Origin: Pelecanus crispus
Lineage: Eukaryota > Chordata > Aves > Pelecaniformes > Pelecanidae
Assembly (NCBI RefSeq): GCF_030463565.1
Contig: NC_134656.1
Location: 5,690,501 to 5,754,500, forward strand
Length of the DNA stretch: 64,000 nt
Direction of reading: 5' to 3'
In this document: positions 38,201 through 60,300 of the stretch, piece by piece
Numbering within the stretch: the first letter of the stretch is position 1
How the letters are laid out: every line of letters begins with the position of its first letter
Program-made: the position numbers and the translations under genes
The notes under the pieces: model-generated
What the model saw: the letters and a program-made list of their open reading frames with translations, nothing else
Database searches by the model: none
What the model was told of the DNA's origin: nothing

Positions 38201-41200
38201 GAAGAAGAGACAGATCTAGACAAATGTGGAAAAACTACCTTTTAACCAGAAGTGAAGGTTGGTTTCATAAAGGTTGGGAATGGCTCTTCCAAGGGAGTAA
38301 AGAATAAGCCAAGTATCAAATGCTCAAGTTTCAATTCCACCCAAGTATCAAAATTTGTTGCTTGATTTTTGAGCAAATTACTTAAGAACTATGCTTCCAG
38401 ATTTCCTACCTAAAGAACAGCTGAATATAATACAGCTGATGAAATCATCCAACTTCATTTGGTTCCTTCCTAGAATAAAAGAAAAATCCCAAACAGAAGA
38501 GCTGACTTCCAACAAAACTGTTTGCCTTTTATTCTTATGTTTCTTAAAAATATCCACCGTGGCATTCTCTGTATGCTAACTACCTCTGCTCCTTGCCTTC
38601 TACAAATTCGTGTAGCATAAATTTGTATTTTGTAATCGTTAGCCCTTTCACAAATCAGCCGATACATTCAACTAGAGATGAGGTAGTAACTTTCAAATCG
38701 GGTAGGAAATTACAGCAGCATCAAGTTAGGCTAATGAGTTTTGTCCGAAGAGTTCTTCCTTCTCAAGCAGAACCTCAAGATTAAGCGCTTTAGTTTGTAC
38801 CTCGAGATTTGCTGGTAACAGTGTTATTCCAGACACTGAACAGCGTGACACTTTGCTAGGTAACCGGGAAGTATTCTGAGACAAAGCAAGGTGGCTTTCA
38901 GGTTGCCGGCATAATGTCAGTCTAGTCTCCTTCAAGCATCAATTTAAAAGTTGGAACTATATATACTGTGGATTGCTTAAAAGCATAGCCTCACAATGCT
39001 CCAACTACTTCTCAAGATGAGCCTATAGTGGAAACATTTTCTTGTTTCAAAGCAAGTTCCAGCTGATTTGCACACTGACCATTAAGCTTACACTTCACTG
39101 AAATGTCTCCCAGTTCTATAATGTATGCAGGAAGTGCATTTTTTGCAGTTCCTTAGTTGGAGATATCGTGGCCTTTTAGATAAATACATTCTCTGACCTT
39201 GCAAATTTGTATAAGGACCCCAAACTGGGTCACTTACCTGGGGAATGAAGAATTTCCCCCATAAATATATTTTTCGATGTCCAGGGTGATGGAATCAGGA
39301 GTCTTGTTTATCTAGCTCTCCCTAGTTCCTTTCAATGTTCAGTGAGGTTGTCTCATAATTTTCTTTCATAGCTGCTCTATTCTCTCTTATCAACCATGTA
39401 TGTTAAAAGAGTGGGTGGGATGGGGGGTGAGGACAGGAGAAAGTAGCTGAATCCAAAGGTAGGTTTTGGGCCACAATGTTGGACAGACCAACTGGCTGTA
39501 AGGTCCCCAGTTTTAAATCACAAACAGGTTAACGAGCCCTTGCCTGTGGCAGCACTGGGCTTCCAGGCTGTCTGACACAGACGCACCTTTGTAGCCCAGC
39601 AGAGTTTTGCCCTGTGGGAAACAGAACTCAAGGTTAGCACCAAAACTTTCACGAAATCTGTTACTTCATTTTGGATGTTGTGCCTTCAAGCAAAAAGAGA
39701 ACGGAGATTAAAAATACTGAGATATATACGAATCATCACACACACACTTCAGGAAAGACATGCTGCCTCCTATGGCTCTGGCTTAATACAAGTTTGAAAT
39801 ACCTTTCATTAATAATTTGAGGTCTTACACAGACATGCATTTGGTTCTATCACCCAACCGCTTCATTTGTCTTTTTATGGAAGCTCTTCTGATCCTGCCA
39901 ACAGAAAACTGGCAGTGTAGTGAAAAAGAACTAGAATGGGCCCCCTTTCCAAGTCGCCTTACAGTCACAAGCCTGATGCTGCAATTCATAACCCTTATAC
40001 AGCAGCTCCGTCCTCTGCCTGATCTCTGCTGCCACTCTAGCATTTTAGTTGCAAGAATGATACAATTCCGAAGTCATATCAAATACCGGAAAACCACAAC
40101 CAGAAACACTGTATTTCACTATTAATACTTCACATAAAATTCACAGCCTAAAAACATCAGTTTGCATAACAGAACAACAGAACTGAATTTCCAACATTAC
40201 TGCCTCTGTCCTAAGCTTGTTCTTTCTCCAAACTTGAGTAGTAGTATATTTAAAAAAAAAAAAAAAAAGTATTAGCCAACTCATTTAATAAAACAACTGG
40301 GTAAATTAAAGTGAAGATACACACATTTACATTTTAATTTTGAATTTGCTTACGTTTGTCTACTGGTACCCTAGCCTTAGAGAGCATGTTATGGTACATA
40401 AAAAACCCTAACATAAGCATCTTCTCCCTCAAAAATGTATCACTCTATATTTGGGACAGTATTTAAAGGCTTTATTTTGTCCTGTCATTAAAATAAAGAT
40501 TTTTGAGGCAGACTTCCTAAGTGAAAAAAAAAAAAAAAAATTAGGCAAACCTGTAAATTCTGGTTTGGTGGGGGTGTTTTTCTTAAAAAGAAAATTACCT
40601 GTTACATATTTGGTCAGTTACCCCTTGCTGCGGAGGTTTCAGTGAGCACTTGCTGTTGTTAACCCAGAGAAGAATTCCTTATTTTTTCCACAGAACCAGG
40701 CTAAGTATAGTACCCAGACGTTAGACCCCCCCTTTTATTTTTATGTTTAATGCAGTGAGAGGTAAGTTTGCTTCCCTGCCTCCTCCCAAGTTGCTTTTCC
40801 AAGTAGACTTGCGCTTTGAACTGCACCCATTTTGCTCAGCTCAGTACATTAAAAGTAGACAGGGCAAAAAGCAGTTTTAACTTTTAATAAGATGAGACTC
40901 CGGGTTGAAAACAATTAATTATGAAGCCAGCACTAATGGCTGAAATTTTAGCAATCTCTGCAATACAGTAAAAGACTCTAAAGCAGTTTACCTACCCAGT
41001 AACTGAAGCACATCCACTCACAGTATTTAAGGTAACTGGTTATGACCAGGATTAAAATAGGTTCACTCTTGGAATTTCTATCTTGTCAGTCATCAGAGAG
41101 ATTTTTTTCAGTGTAACGGCTTTCATCCGTAGAGGTTCAGAAATCCTCCTTATAGCTTATTTTATTTACAAAGACACTTCAAAGTTTGTCATAGAACAGA

Positions 41201-44200
41201 AAGACTTTTTCCCAATGGATGACTTTTCAGAAATATCAAGCTGAGGAAGAAGGGTACAGTTTTGCTTTTGGACTGCAAACATATGTTTGCTTGTAAATCT
41301 TTTTACTGTTATACAAACTCAATGTGTTTTAGGGATGAGGACCTGTTTCTGTGAGAGATTTCCACTGACAGTAATCTATGGCCCCGATCCTGCTTCTTAC
41401 AGTTAAGTAGGAATTTTATCATCTACTTCCATGGGAGAGGTCATGAGTGCCAGCATTTTGAAATACACACAGCGTATTAGATACAGTTGGGGAAAGAAGA
41501 GAACTTACTGTCTTCCAGAATAAGTTACACAATTTCATAACTTATAACAACTTTATCAGTCTTAGACATTTGTACAGCACCAATCACCCAGAGTATTATC
41601 ACTAAGGCACTGGACTGGTACTCCGCTGTCATGGGGTCTATCTCCAGGCCCGTGGTCAATTTCCTGTGTAATCATGGTTGTATCTTCTGGTTTTTCCTGG
41701 TATGTGGTTTTCCACATTGGAAAACAGGAGATAATACAAAACATCTGACATAATTTACAGAAATATTGTGCCACGACTAATTACAAGGTGCTCAGATTCT
41801 CAGGTGATGAACATTAATATTTCTGTGCATAGATTTACTGGTAGAAGAAAATTATCCTGCAGGTATCAATTATGTACAAGACGCTGGAACAGAATTAGCT
41901 TCAGTTCCTCTGGAGTTAATGACATGCTCTAAGTTAAATCCTATCCTCGATGCCATGATTCAAAGTAGTTTTTAGAGAAATGAAGATAAGCCCTCAGGCA
42001 GGGCTCCTGTCTGTGACAACAGATCCAGTGTGCTTTCATATGCTTTTGCATCAAAGTCTGCTCCTGACAACTCACAGAACTCCAGTTTCAGCCTCTAAGA
42101 GAGCAGTTTTTGATGCTTTCAGAAGCAGCTGAGTATTTTTTTCGTCTGTAGTGGATTTACCTCTCCACATTATTGGGGGAAAGAAAAAAAAAACCCACAA
42201 CAAACCCTTCAGGGAGTTATCACTATTCTGCTGCATCACACTGGCTGCTGAGTATGTGTACTGATGTACAAATTCCTAAAAGTTCTTGGGTTGAAATAAG
42301 TTACTGCAAATGCACAGTAGCTGATTTTGAAACCACAACATCTCTACAATTTATTATTATTTTTTACAAAATACCCAAAGTGATCAGACCATATTGTAGG
42401 TTACTGGCTTGCCAAAGGTTATGTTTTAAAATCAAAACCATTTCTGAGTTACAGAAGTGCCAAAAACAATCTTGAACCAGGTTTGTTTGTTGTTTTTGTT
42501 GTTTTTTTTAAACCAACCCCCATCCAACAAAACAGTTGTATAACTTAAAACAGAAACAAGGGTTTGTGTTGGAAACTGTTTAAAAACCAACCCACCAGAT
42601 CATGCTTGAGCAGAAGCCTTGTACGGCAAAGATTTAGCTTAGGGCAATTTAGTGCCAAGATATAGACCCTCTATGGGTTTATAATGGAAATACTGACACA
42701 ACCTCAACTATAGTGATGCAAATGTGCCCTAAAACACTGTATTTGCTTTTATTAATAAAAGTGGTAGTGTTTACATTTGCAGATATCTTACACTTCAGCA
42801 TCATGATGAATACTGAGTAGAATGAGTTAAGTTTTGGCTGTAAGGTCAGAAGTTTCCAAACAGATGAATGAGACAGAAGTGAAAGTCCTCAATCATGAAA
42901 ACAAGAAGTTCAAATAAATAAATAAAACAAAACTAGGAAATATGGGTAAGCATTAGGTTGGAATGGTTCAATTAACTGCAAATTATGGCCACTAAATTAG
43001 AGACAGAAGAAAACACAGTTACTTATTAAATAGCAAGCATTAAAGCTTTATGGTTTTGTATTTAAAAAAAAAAAAAAAGCTGTTAAAAATAAGACTTGCA
43101 TTTACCAGGCCACCAAACTGCATGGACTAATAAAGAGACTAACAAAGGCAATACTGAGACATTAAGACACACACACACTCCATACTTGTGCAACTCAACC
43201 ATATTCAAAACAATTGCCTTTTTCCTCACTTAAGGAAAAAAAAAGCAACCCCTAAACATTTCTGTTCATATAAAGCTTTAGGTTTCTTAAACTGTTGCTG
43301 TCTTACATAGTTAATTGTTATTATGTATCCTTCTCATTATCCAAGGAAAAAGCTTATTTTTGAAAATTTTTTTTAACGGAGGTGCTTTGTTTCTCTCGGA
43401 TGAGAGATTACATTCCTCACACCACTACAGGTGTTCCCCATTTATACACTTGGTGTTTACACCAACTCCTCCTAGGCTTAAAAAGATAAGGGTTGGCCCT
43501 AAATGAAAGATTTTGGCTCCTGTAACTAAAATTAAGGCTCACAATGAATTTCCTTTCCACTATGTGTGTGCCATTTTTACCTAGTGGAAACACCAGCCCT
43601 TAGCCTACAGGCACTGGATACATTCTTAAATTGCAGGGGGCCATTTTCGGTCATGTTCTCCTACAGTTCTGCAAAGCTCAGGTGGCAACTTTCTAAACCT
43701 GCGAACAGGAAAGATCATTTTTAAAAGATGAGTAAGAAACTGCAGCTACAATTTCTAGACAATTTAGTGTCTTCTGGAACATCGCTAGTAATTTTGAATT
43801 AAGAGAGATGGGACAGTCACTCCATCAAGTCCCTACTCTTTACGTGAAAATGGGCTAGGTGATTAATTGTCATTTAAAAGTTTAGCCACAAAAGCAATGA
43901 AAACTCACAATTCTGACAGTTGCAGTTCTTAGTTTTAAAAAGGCATCTGATACCTGAAGCAAATCTAGCTGCACAGACATCACTGACCACACCCTAATTT
44001 TAATTTAAACTGGACCTCTTCCCAAAAAAAAGAAAGTTAACACAGTCTCTTGGGTAGAGGGAAGCTAGTGTGAAAGGCAGAGAGGCAAGTATTTTGGTGT
44101 TTTTTGTTTTGTTTCTTTTGTTTTCCTTTCAAAGTCACTGCAGTGAGATCCAGATCAGTTTAGGGGTGTAAATGAAGGGGGAACAGGGGTGTTTGAGTAA

Positions 44201-45700
44201 TATAGGCTAACACTGTTCTAGATGTGTTATTACAGCTGTAATTTCTGACTCTGTACAAATTGTACACGTAGGTTTAGACACATGAAAAAAGTAACACACT
44301 CACAGAGACATAAAACACCTAGGTATAAAATATAAAGCAGTGTAGTAGTTACTAAAATTACATGCTCTCTTATTGCTACAGTGATTTTTGCTCTTTTTCT
44401 TTTTACTGTACCACATGTTGTTCTAAGCATATAATTTGCATAAATTATTCAAGTTTAAGAAAAATCCACACATCTTCACTTTAAGCTACTTATATAGTTA
44501 ATATAAAACAAAAAGGTTCTAAAGTATCTCTTTATTAAAAGAGAAATAAAAATGTCACTCGAAACTGGAATTCAGTGGCCAAATCCAAGGGCAGTGCACA
44601 CCTTGTCATTCTGGTGGTAGTATGCCCACGCAGCGTGAGTGGAGGTTGGTGGGGTATTCGGCCCAGTCTAGAGATGGTCACCAGACCTGCATGATGCCCT
44701 ATGTGTCTGTTATTGTTCTGGTTTTGTCTTTAGCAAAGAGGACTATGAATGACCAAAGACTAACATTTATAATTTGTAGCAAAATTTGGTTTATGTAGAA
44801 ACAAGCCATGTTTTGCATTTGGATAGAGATTTAAATGAATTAAAGCTAAAAATTAAAAAGCATGATGCTGCAACATCTGGTCACTTGTTGAAGACCTCAC
44901 TTTTAAAGTGGTTAAGTTTGCACAATTTGTACTTTTTTCTTTTTTTTTTTCTTTTTTTTTCTTTTTTTTTTTTTTTACTAAACAGTATTTTTCCTTCTTT
45001 TATAAACCAGAAAAACTAAACTACAGATAAATTTTCCCTACCTTGAGCTAATGCTGCAGATAGGGTTGACAAAGCTGTACAGCGCAATCAAACATACTTA
45101 CATCTTAGCTCATTGTACAGGTACAGCCATAATCAAGGCACAAAGATCTTCTACAAGTTATTTTTTTTTCAATAAAGTTGTACAAAATAATACATTTTAC
45201 AGTCTGTACAAGAATAATAATCCAGCAGTAAAATAAAAAATGAGGGGAGGGAAGAAGAAAAAGAAGGGAAAGACTGTGAGGACTACAGTCCAGATAATGA
45301 TTTTTATAGCAGACGGGATCATCAGTGGACAAACTGAAAACAGTGTGTGGTTAACTCTTTCTGCAATCACAGGCCATACGCAGTTCAATTCATAAATGTC
45401 CATGGTTGTCTTTAGACCACCAAGACTGGTTTTAAAAATACCCTTCTGAAAGGTAGCTGTTGGTTTTTGCACTGTCTAGGTCTGTTGTAGAATTGTCAGT
45501 ATTTCCGTTCAAAGCCACATTACAGTCAGAGAACCAAACTCAAGTGTCTGTCTTCAAACTTGGTCTGTGACTTGGCACCTTCTTTAGTCTGATGCAGTGA
45601 ATGATACAAAGTGGAGATCATGGGTTATACGATTATGCCCACAACAGTGCTAAATTACCTAAAGTTTTCTCTCCCCAATTTTTGTTTTATCTTTTAAATT
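35261..45700. other. NELFCD-GNAS intergenic spacer, no gene recognised
   Basis: About 10 kb of AT-rich sequence with A-runs (for example 40251-40268 and 43063-43077) and T/C runs near 44935-44976. No open frame has a recognisable domain or exon borders. The longest candidate (39817-40125, +) looks like chance. The spacer probably contains GNAS downstream sequence at its right end. Confidence 0.55.
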
Positions 45701-45755
45701 TTTTATCCCCAATTCTTTCAGGTGCTCCACATTCAGGGCTTTTAATTAATTAGTT

Positions 45756-45761
45756 TTTATT
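45756..45761 (-). promoter_or_regulatory. polyadenylation signal of GNAS
   Basis: AATAAA on the - strand, about 280 bases beyond the GNAS stop codon, in an A-rich 3' UTR (the matching + strand is T-rich, 45762-45790). The distance agrees with the short 3' UTR of mammalian GNAS. Confidence 0.55.
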
Positions 45762-46037
45762 TCTTTTTTTTTTTTTTTTCTCTTTTTTGTTAATAACAGT
45801 GTTAGGGAATCCTCATGGAAATGGCCTTTTAAGTGTTAGGGGCCATCTCAAACTGTCCGAGGGGTACAGAAGCAAGCTTAGAAGTGCTGCTATTGTCCAG
45901 CAAGGAGAAAAAGTTGAGGGGTGCAAATCAATGGGAGATTCAAACAGTTCTCTTCCACCCTATGTGGGCAAGGGTGTTTTTTTTTCTTTTTTTAATAAGG
46001 AATAAGGAGTCCAAAACACAGAAAAAAGTGCTCTCCA

Positions 46038-54301
<8,264 letters not shown>

Positions 54302-57300
54302 CTGGGGAGAGGAAAGAAAAAGATTAAGTTTTCATTCTCAAATGAGACAAACTATCTAAGACGTTAGGAACTGCCAGGTTCCCAGGTAAGGTGCGTTACC
54401 TTTTAATGCACTGAGATGCACAAAATGCTGAATGCACTTCCACGGCTCGGCTGCGTGCGCTGGTGCCTAAGGCAGGCACTTCCCAGCGCCACCCAGCAGA
54501 GGGCCAAATCCCGAGTTTTATTAATCGGGCCTGGGGATCCGACCCCCTCCCACTCCGCTCCCTCCGCTAACAAACATAGAGTAGTTGAAGTTAGGTAATT
54601 TATTCATATAAATTGTACAATATAATCTGCTACTTCTAACAGGAAAGCAAGGTCTCAAATAAATTGCCTACATGTCATTTTCCTGAAAGTAAGATGAATA
54701 TTTTTAAAAAAATTTATCACCACTGTAATTCTTCTACTAAATGAAATCCCTAAACCGATTTCATTACAAGTTCAGTTAAGTGAGAGGGAATACTGATTTT
54801 CCTGCCAATTGTTGGTACCAGGTTTTTAGTTGGCTTTCTGGAGAAGTACCAGTCGTAGGCCAAATGGGTATCAAAAGATGTGTTCTATTCAAGTTCATTA
54901 GGCATTACCTAGAGAGGATATCCTGGAGTCTTTAAAATGTTTTTACCAATTAACTGCGACCTCCTAATTACCCTTCACTTCAACTCAAGAATCTCAAGGA
55001 ACCAATTTGTGAGTTCTGTTTTCCTGCGGCGGTCCTACGAGGCTCGAAGACGCAGCAAGGCAGCTGCAGCCCCGGTCACCCGGCGCACGCCGCGGCTGCA
55101 GCAGGGCTGCGCCGCGCTCGGACACCCGCCGCTGCCGCGCTGCCAGGGATCGAGCAGCGCTTCTACAGCTAACTTGACCTGCAGCATTAATGATTAAGCG
55201 CAGTCTTAAAACCAATAGACTTTAAGTTTCCTTCTAAATTCCTTTGCATGAATTCGTTTCCTTATGAAGCCGAAATCGCAGAGAAAAGGCAAGTTTTCCC
55301 TCCTGATCCCTACACGTAGGTAGGTACGCTAAAAGTGCATTAACTACAGTTGCAGGCAACAATTTAAAAGGGGGGAGAAGGTAGCCATGTGCCAGACGCA
55401 CAAGCCAGAAAGCGAAGCCCCGTTAAAATCAGCAAGGCTCTCAGCCCTCACTTGCAGCCCCTGCTTCCCACCTGACTTTCTAAAACACCTGATGAAGAGC
55501 AGGGGAAGGAGGAAAAATAATTGCAGGCTTTAACAGCAGCTTCAGTGTAATGCCCTTCTCACCAGCAACTAGATGGCCATCTTGTTTCAGAGACAAATGG
55601 AAAGTAATTTTTGTTTAGTCTGAATTACAGAATTTTAAACACATTAAAATGTATCTCAGTAAACATGCTACTAAAAACATGAGACAAAGCGTAAACATGA
55701 ATTTGCATCATGAAAGGTGATGTGGAGACAGATACAAGGATAACACTGATGACAAATTGTGTTCTGCAGTTTGCAAGCTGGATTTTTTTCCTTATGTCTT
55801 CCAGGCTGTTAAGTAATTCTATTTTTCTTTTTTTAATCCAAAGGGAAAGAAGTAAAGCTCTTCGTTCAGTACACAGAGGATGTTAAATACGTACAACAGT
55901 CATGAATTCCAACTAGTACGAGTGTTTCCACATTGTATTCTCCCCTAAGACCACAGTTTCAGAATCATGTGGCAATTTCACAAGTTGGAGGATGCTTGAA
56001 AAATGTTCAGAACATAACGTGTTCATAACGATATAAAGGTGATTACTACAACGACCCAGCCTTTCTATACGGAATTTATCTAAGCGGAACATTTTATGCA
56101 AGGTTCCACAGGAGGTGGATTTTTGGTTTTGGGGTTTTTCTTTTTGTTTGTTTGTTTTCTTTTTAAACACTCCGCTAATCAGCTTAATGGATTTTGGAAT
56201 CTGACAATTAGAAAATAACAACAAGATATTGCTAAAACCTGGAACTGAAAGTACAAACCTCTTACTGTTGTTTATGCAGACTATTTTTAGGCCTATGATT
56301 TCCTTGAAAAACATCAGCCACATAGGAGCAGCAGTACTGTACTTGAGATGAATTCCAATAGCGATGTTCATGCCAGGTAAAACAAGTTCGAATGGAATAA
56401 ACATTTCTTCTTCCCCTCAAAACAAGTTCCAGCATTCAGTAACATCTGATACTCGTAACAATACTCGTTCAAGAAGGAAGTCTTTCGCTGTGTGACAGTC
56501 ACCAGGAAACCTACCCTGCTTCCAGTGGCATTTTAGGGAAAACGGAGCAAAGCAATACGTTAAATGAAGATTCCCTCCTGTGCATGTGCCTTTTCATTTA
56601 AGTCTGCTCTAGCAACTTTAGAAAGGGCTAAAGACATTTAAAAAGTTTGATTTTTTGCTCAAACATAAAGAAAGGGGATTATTCTTTCTGTTGGTCAACT
56701 GAAAAAATAAATGTGTCTGTAAGGAGGAGAGTAGCAGAAATTCGATCTAGTCTGATACAGCTAAAATAAGGAGCAACAGTGGGAGCATGAGAGTTCAGAA
56801 AAGATCAATATGCTATGTTCAGGGACTTCTAAGTCAATGTTACTCAAGACTAAATAATGTATCCAGTAAATTAAACTAATAATCAAGTCAGATGAGAACA
56901 AAGCCTAATTCAAAATAAAAACAAATTCACCATCATTAATTTCTATTTTTAATTCTTGTTACGCTCTACCCAAAACACAAGTGAGGCCACTTCAGTACTA
57001 CTTTGTGTGCTGAATTCACTGCTGTTATAGATTGTTATAAGGCTGCTGGAGATATGCCCATCTACTATGTCAGCAATGAATTTCACAGGGAAAAAGAAAA
57101 GTGACCTTGGTGAAATAATTCAAATAAAACTGTCAAACCACGAAATCAAATTTTATACTGCGAGCAAGTCTTGCACCAAGTTACAGAGTCAGTTTTTTTC
57201 TTCTGTAAAATTTTCCCAGAGATTATATGGGAAAGCTATTTTCCAGAAAGCAAATCATTCATTCAGCATTGCTGCCAATTCTCACTTAGGGCCAGATTCT

Positions 57301-60300
57301 GGACACGACTAAATAACAGGATCAGTTATTGCTCTGCAAAATATTGTCACTTAGTTTAAGGCACTTCTGGCTGTGTTATAAAACATTGATACTGCTATGA
57401 CACATGTTGGGGGGAAAAATAAAAAAAAATTAAAAAAAAAAATAATAAAAAAAAGACTTTAGGTCATTTGTAGTCAGCAACACTGGAGAAGCAGCATCTC
57501 CAGGACAGCAGCAGATGTGTCACTGAGATACTAAAATGAAAGGTACTAATAAAAATTTAAACCAATCAGAAATAAAAAAATGCACTTTAGTTTTGGGTCC
57601 CTTTCTCAGCTTGGGGAAGGAAAAACACACAGGAAATGTTTTAAACAGATCTTTGTGAAGAATTAAGTGTCTTTAATTTTAAGGGGTGCACTTAGGAGGC
57701 AGACTTCATAGAGACACAGAAGCTTTCCTTAGCTCCTGCAGGTCAAAGTTATTGTCACACATGTATCCCCAATTCCTTCCAAATTTTTAATAAGCCTATT
57801 ATGCCAAGACCATGTCCCAACTTTCAGATGAAGATATATGCCAGCTACTGATTTATTCTGGAGTTCTTTCATAGAGAGTGAGTTGTTTTATCCCTATGTG
57901 GGGGGAACTTCCTGAATCAACAATGCTGCCGCCAGACTAAGAACTGCAGCCTGTACTCATTTTTCCCCACTGCAAAGGTATAGAACATATTCAATCTTTC
58001 ACCTCAAGAAACAACACAACTTCACCATTTTGGGAAGAACGGGGAGGGGAAAAATCAGACTGCCTTTCCTTGAGCATTTCCTGACAGTCTTTTCAATAAA
58101 CAGTAACTTGAAATTTTACTCTCTGTGATCTGACAAAATGGTTGGCAGACAAGATTTTTTTTTTTTTTTTTTTTTTTTTGTGAAGAAGAGCTTTTATTTT
58201 CAGTCTAGAACAACACTGGAAAGGTGTCTTCAAACTGACAACACACCTGTATTTGAAGAGCTTTATTTCCATCAGATTTTTTTTTTTTCTGGTCGAGCCA
58301 TAACCTGAATTTGTATACAAAATGTCTTTTTTAAAAGACAGACTAAGATCTCATCTTTAGTGTCAGTAAGACACTGCAAATCAAGAATTCAAAATTTCAG
58401 TCCCAACTAAATACATTTGTCTGTAACTTCTAACCCTCAACAGAAGTACTGGAACTCTGTATTTGTGAAGTTTCTTGCCTCAGAACGCCCCGAGGCATTT
58501 TACAGACAGTAAATCATACTCACAACTCCTGCCTGCCTTCATTCATGCTACGCTTCCTGCCTCCGCCATCGCATCCTGAAATGCACACCTTCCATTAGCC
58601 CTATTTTAAAGGTAGGCGCACAGGGAGTAAGTTAATTGCCCAGAGACCCTTAAGTGAGTGGAAATGGAATTTTCATTTCCTCTGAGTCATGTGTTTTTAT
58701 CAAGATATTACTAAGAATTAACCAGAATATTAGCAAGAGTTATCAAGACTTTACTAAGAATTAAAGTTGTATGTACCCTGATCACCTCTAAAACAGTCTT
58801 TACAATTCAGGTTTCTATGTCCAAAAAGAAATTAGTATTTGCTTACTGATCTTCCAAAAGACCAAACTGTGCAAATGCCCAGCAGATTTTTTATTTATTT
58901 ATCCTAGTCCCTATCAGGACTACAAAGCTAACTCAAACATCCCTAAAGTAGTTTTAAGCTGAAATTAACTCAACATTAATAGTGTTTATAAATAACAGTT
59001 TATTTTTCATTTCTCAGAACAGATCATGCTTTACTGCTACTTTACTCCCTTTTTAGTCCTTGCCATAATCCTTTATGTTATTCAGCAACAACCTTCTAGA
59101 AGCTGAACAGTTAACTGTTTGATAAATTCTTTCTTTAGCTATTTTGTCTATGCTGAAGCCAGAGTCACAGGATTAGTACAGAGATAGCATGTTCTCTTTA
59201 AAAGGGTGTTCGAGCAGAGAAATACACGGTGCATGTACAGTAACTTTAACGCAGTTGAAAAAGACGTTAATACAGAGGAGTTTTGCAAACCCTGCAAAGC
59301 CAGGTCTGTTGCAGTGCCAAAGCCATGGCTTCCCACGCCGGCCCGCACGCTGGCAGTAACGCCAGGGCACGGGGGTTATTTTCAGCTGCGAGCACGCACG
59401 TGCACCCCGACCCTGCCGCCAGTCCGCCCGTTTCTGCTGTTCTGGGGAGCAAGCAGGAGGTTGGGGGGGAATCCTATTCCTTACACTGGTGATAAAGATT
59501 TCTTTTACATTTCAGCTAGTTTATTTTGCAAGAGAAGCAGAAAAGCAGGCAAAGTTACAGGAACGATGCAAACAAATACTAGCAGATTGAATGTTTGCTT
59601 GTTTTACGGTATCCTGCAAACACGGACAGTGTATGAGACCAAACTTGTCATATTTTTCCTCAAAACAAAGTTAAAAATTAAAATTGGGGCATTAGACAAC
59701 TTTTGTTTGTTTGTTTTTAAAGATATACTGATATTTTCTACGATTTGCAAAGGTGGACTTTTTACTGTTAAGGTGGTCATAGCAGACATGCCACAAACAT
59801 GTTACTGAGTGATTTAAAAATAGTCAGAAAGGCATAGCTCTTTTTCCCCCCCAAGCAAAACTACATAAGGGGAGTGAAAAAAAATTTCCATCACAACCTT
59901 TGCAATTACTTTAACTATCTCACAAAGAAAATTAAGGAAAAAAAGGCTTTAGAGACAGTACTGTAACAAGTATTAGTATAATTATGAGCGCACTCTATTG
60001 CATGTAAAAACATCTCACGTATGATGTTCCTGTAACGAAATTCTGCATGTTGGTTCTCAGACATAAGGACCCCATTCAAAACCAGATTTATATTGGAGAT
60101 GAACTTCAAAATGTAGTATAAGACTTGAACAGAAGTAAAGCAAAAGACAATTCTTTAGCAAACTTTCCCAAGAAGCTGCAACTATTTATTTCCAATTTCA
60201 AGTCAACCAGTTATTATGATTTCCTTATTGAAGTAGCAAGTTGCACAAAAAGATTTAACAACAGTCTAAAGCCCAGAATTTAATTATAGACAGTATTAAT

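Noticed and set aside
39817-40125. 102-codon + strand frame
   Set aside because: No similarity to a known family by eye, no promoter-like context, and not spliced to anything visible.
59206-59808. 200-codon + strand frame in GNAS intron 6
   Set aside because: Spans a GC islet and then AT-rich DNA without a consistent composition or domain; likely chance.
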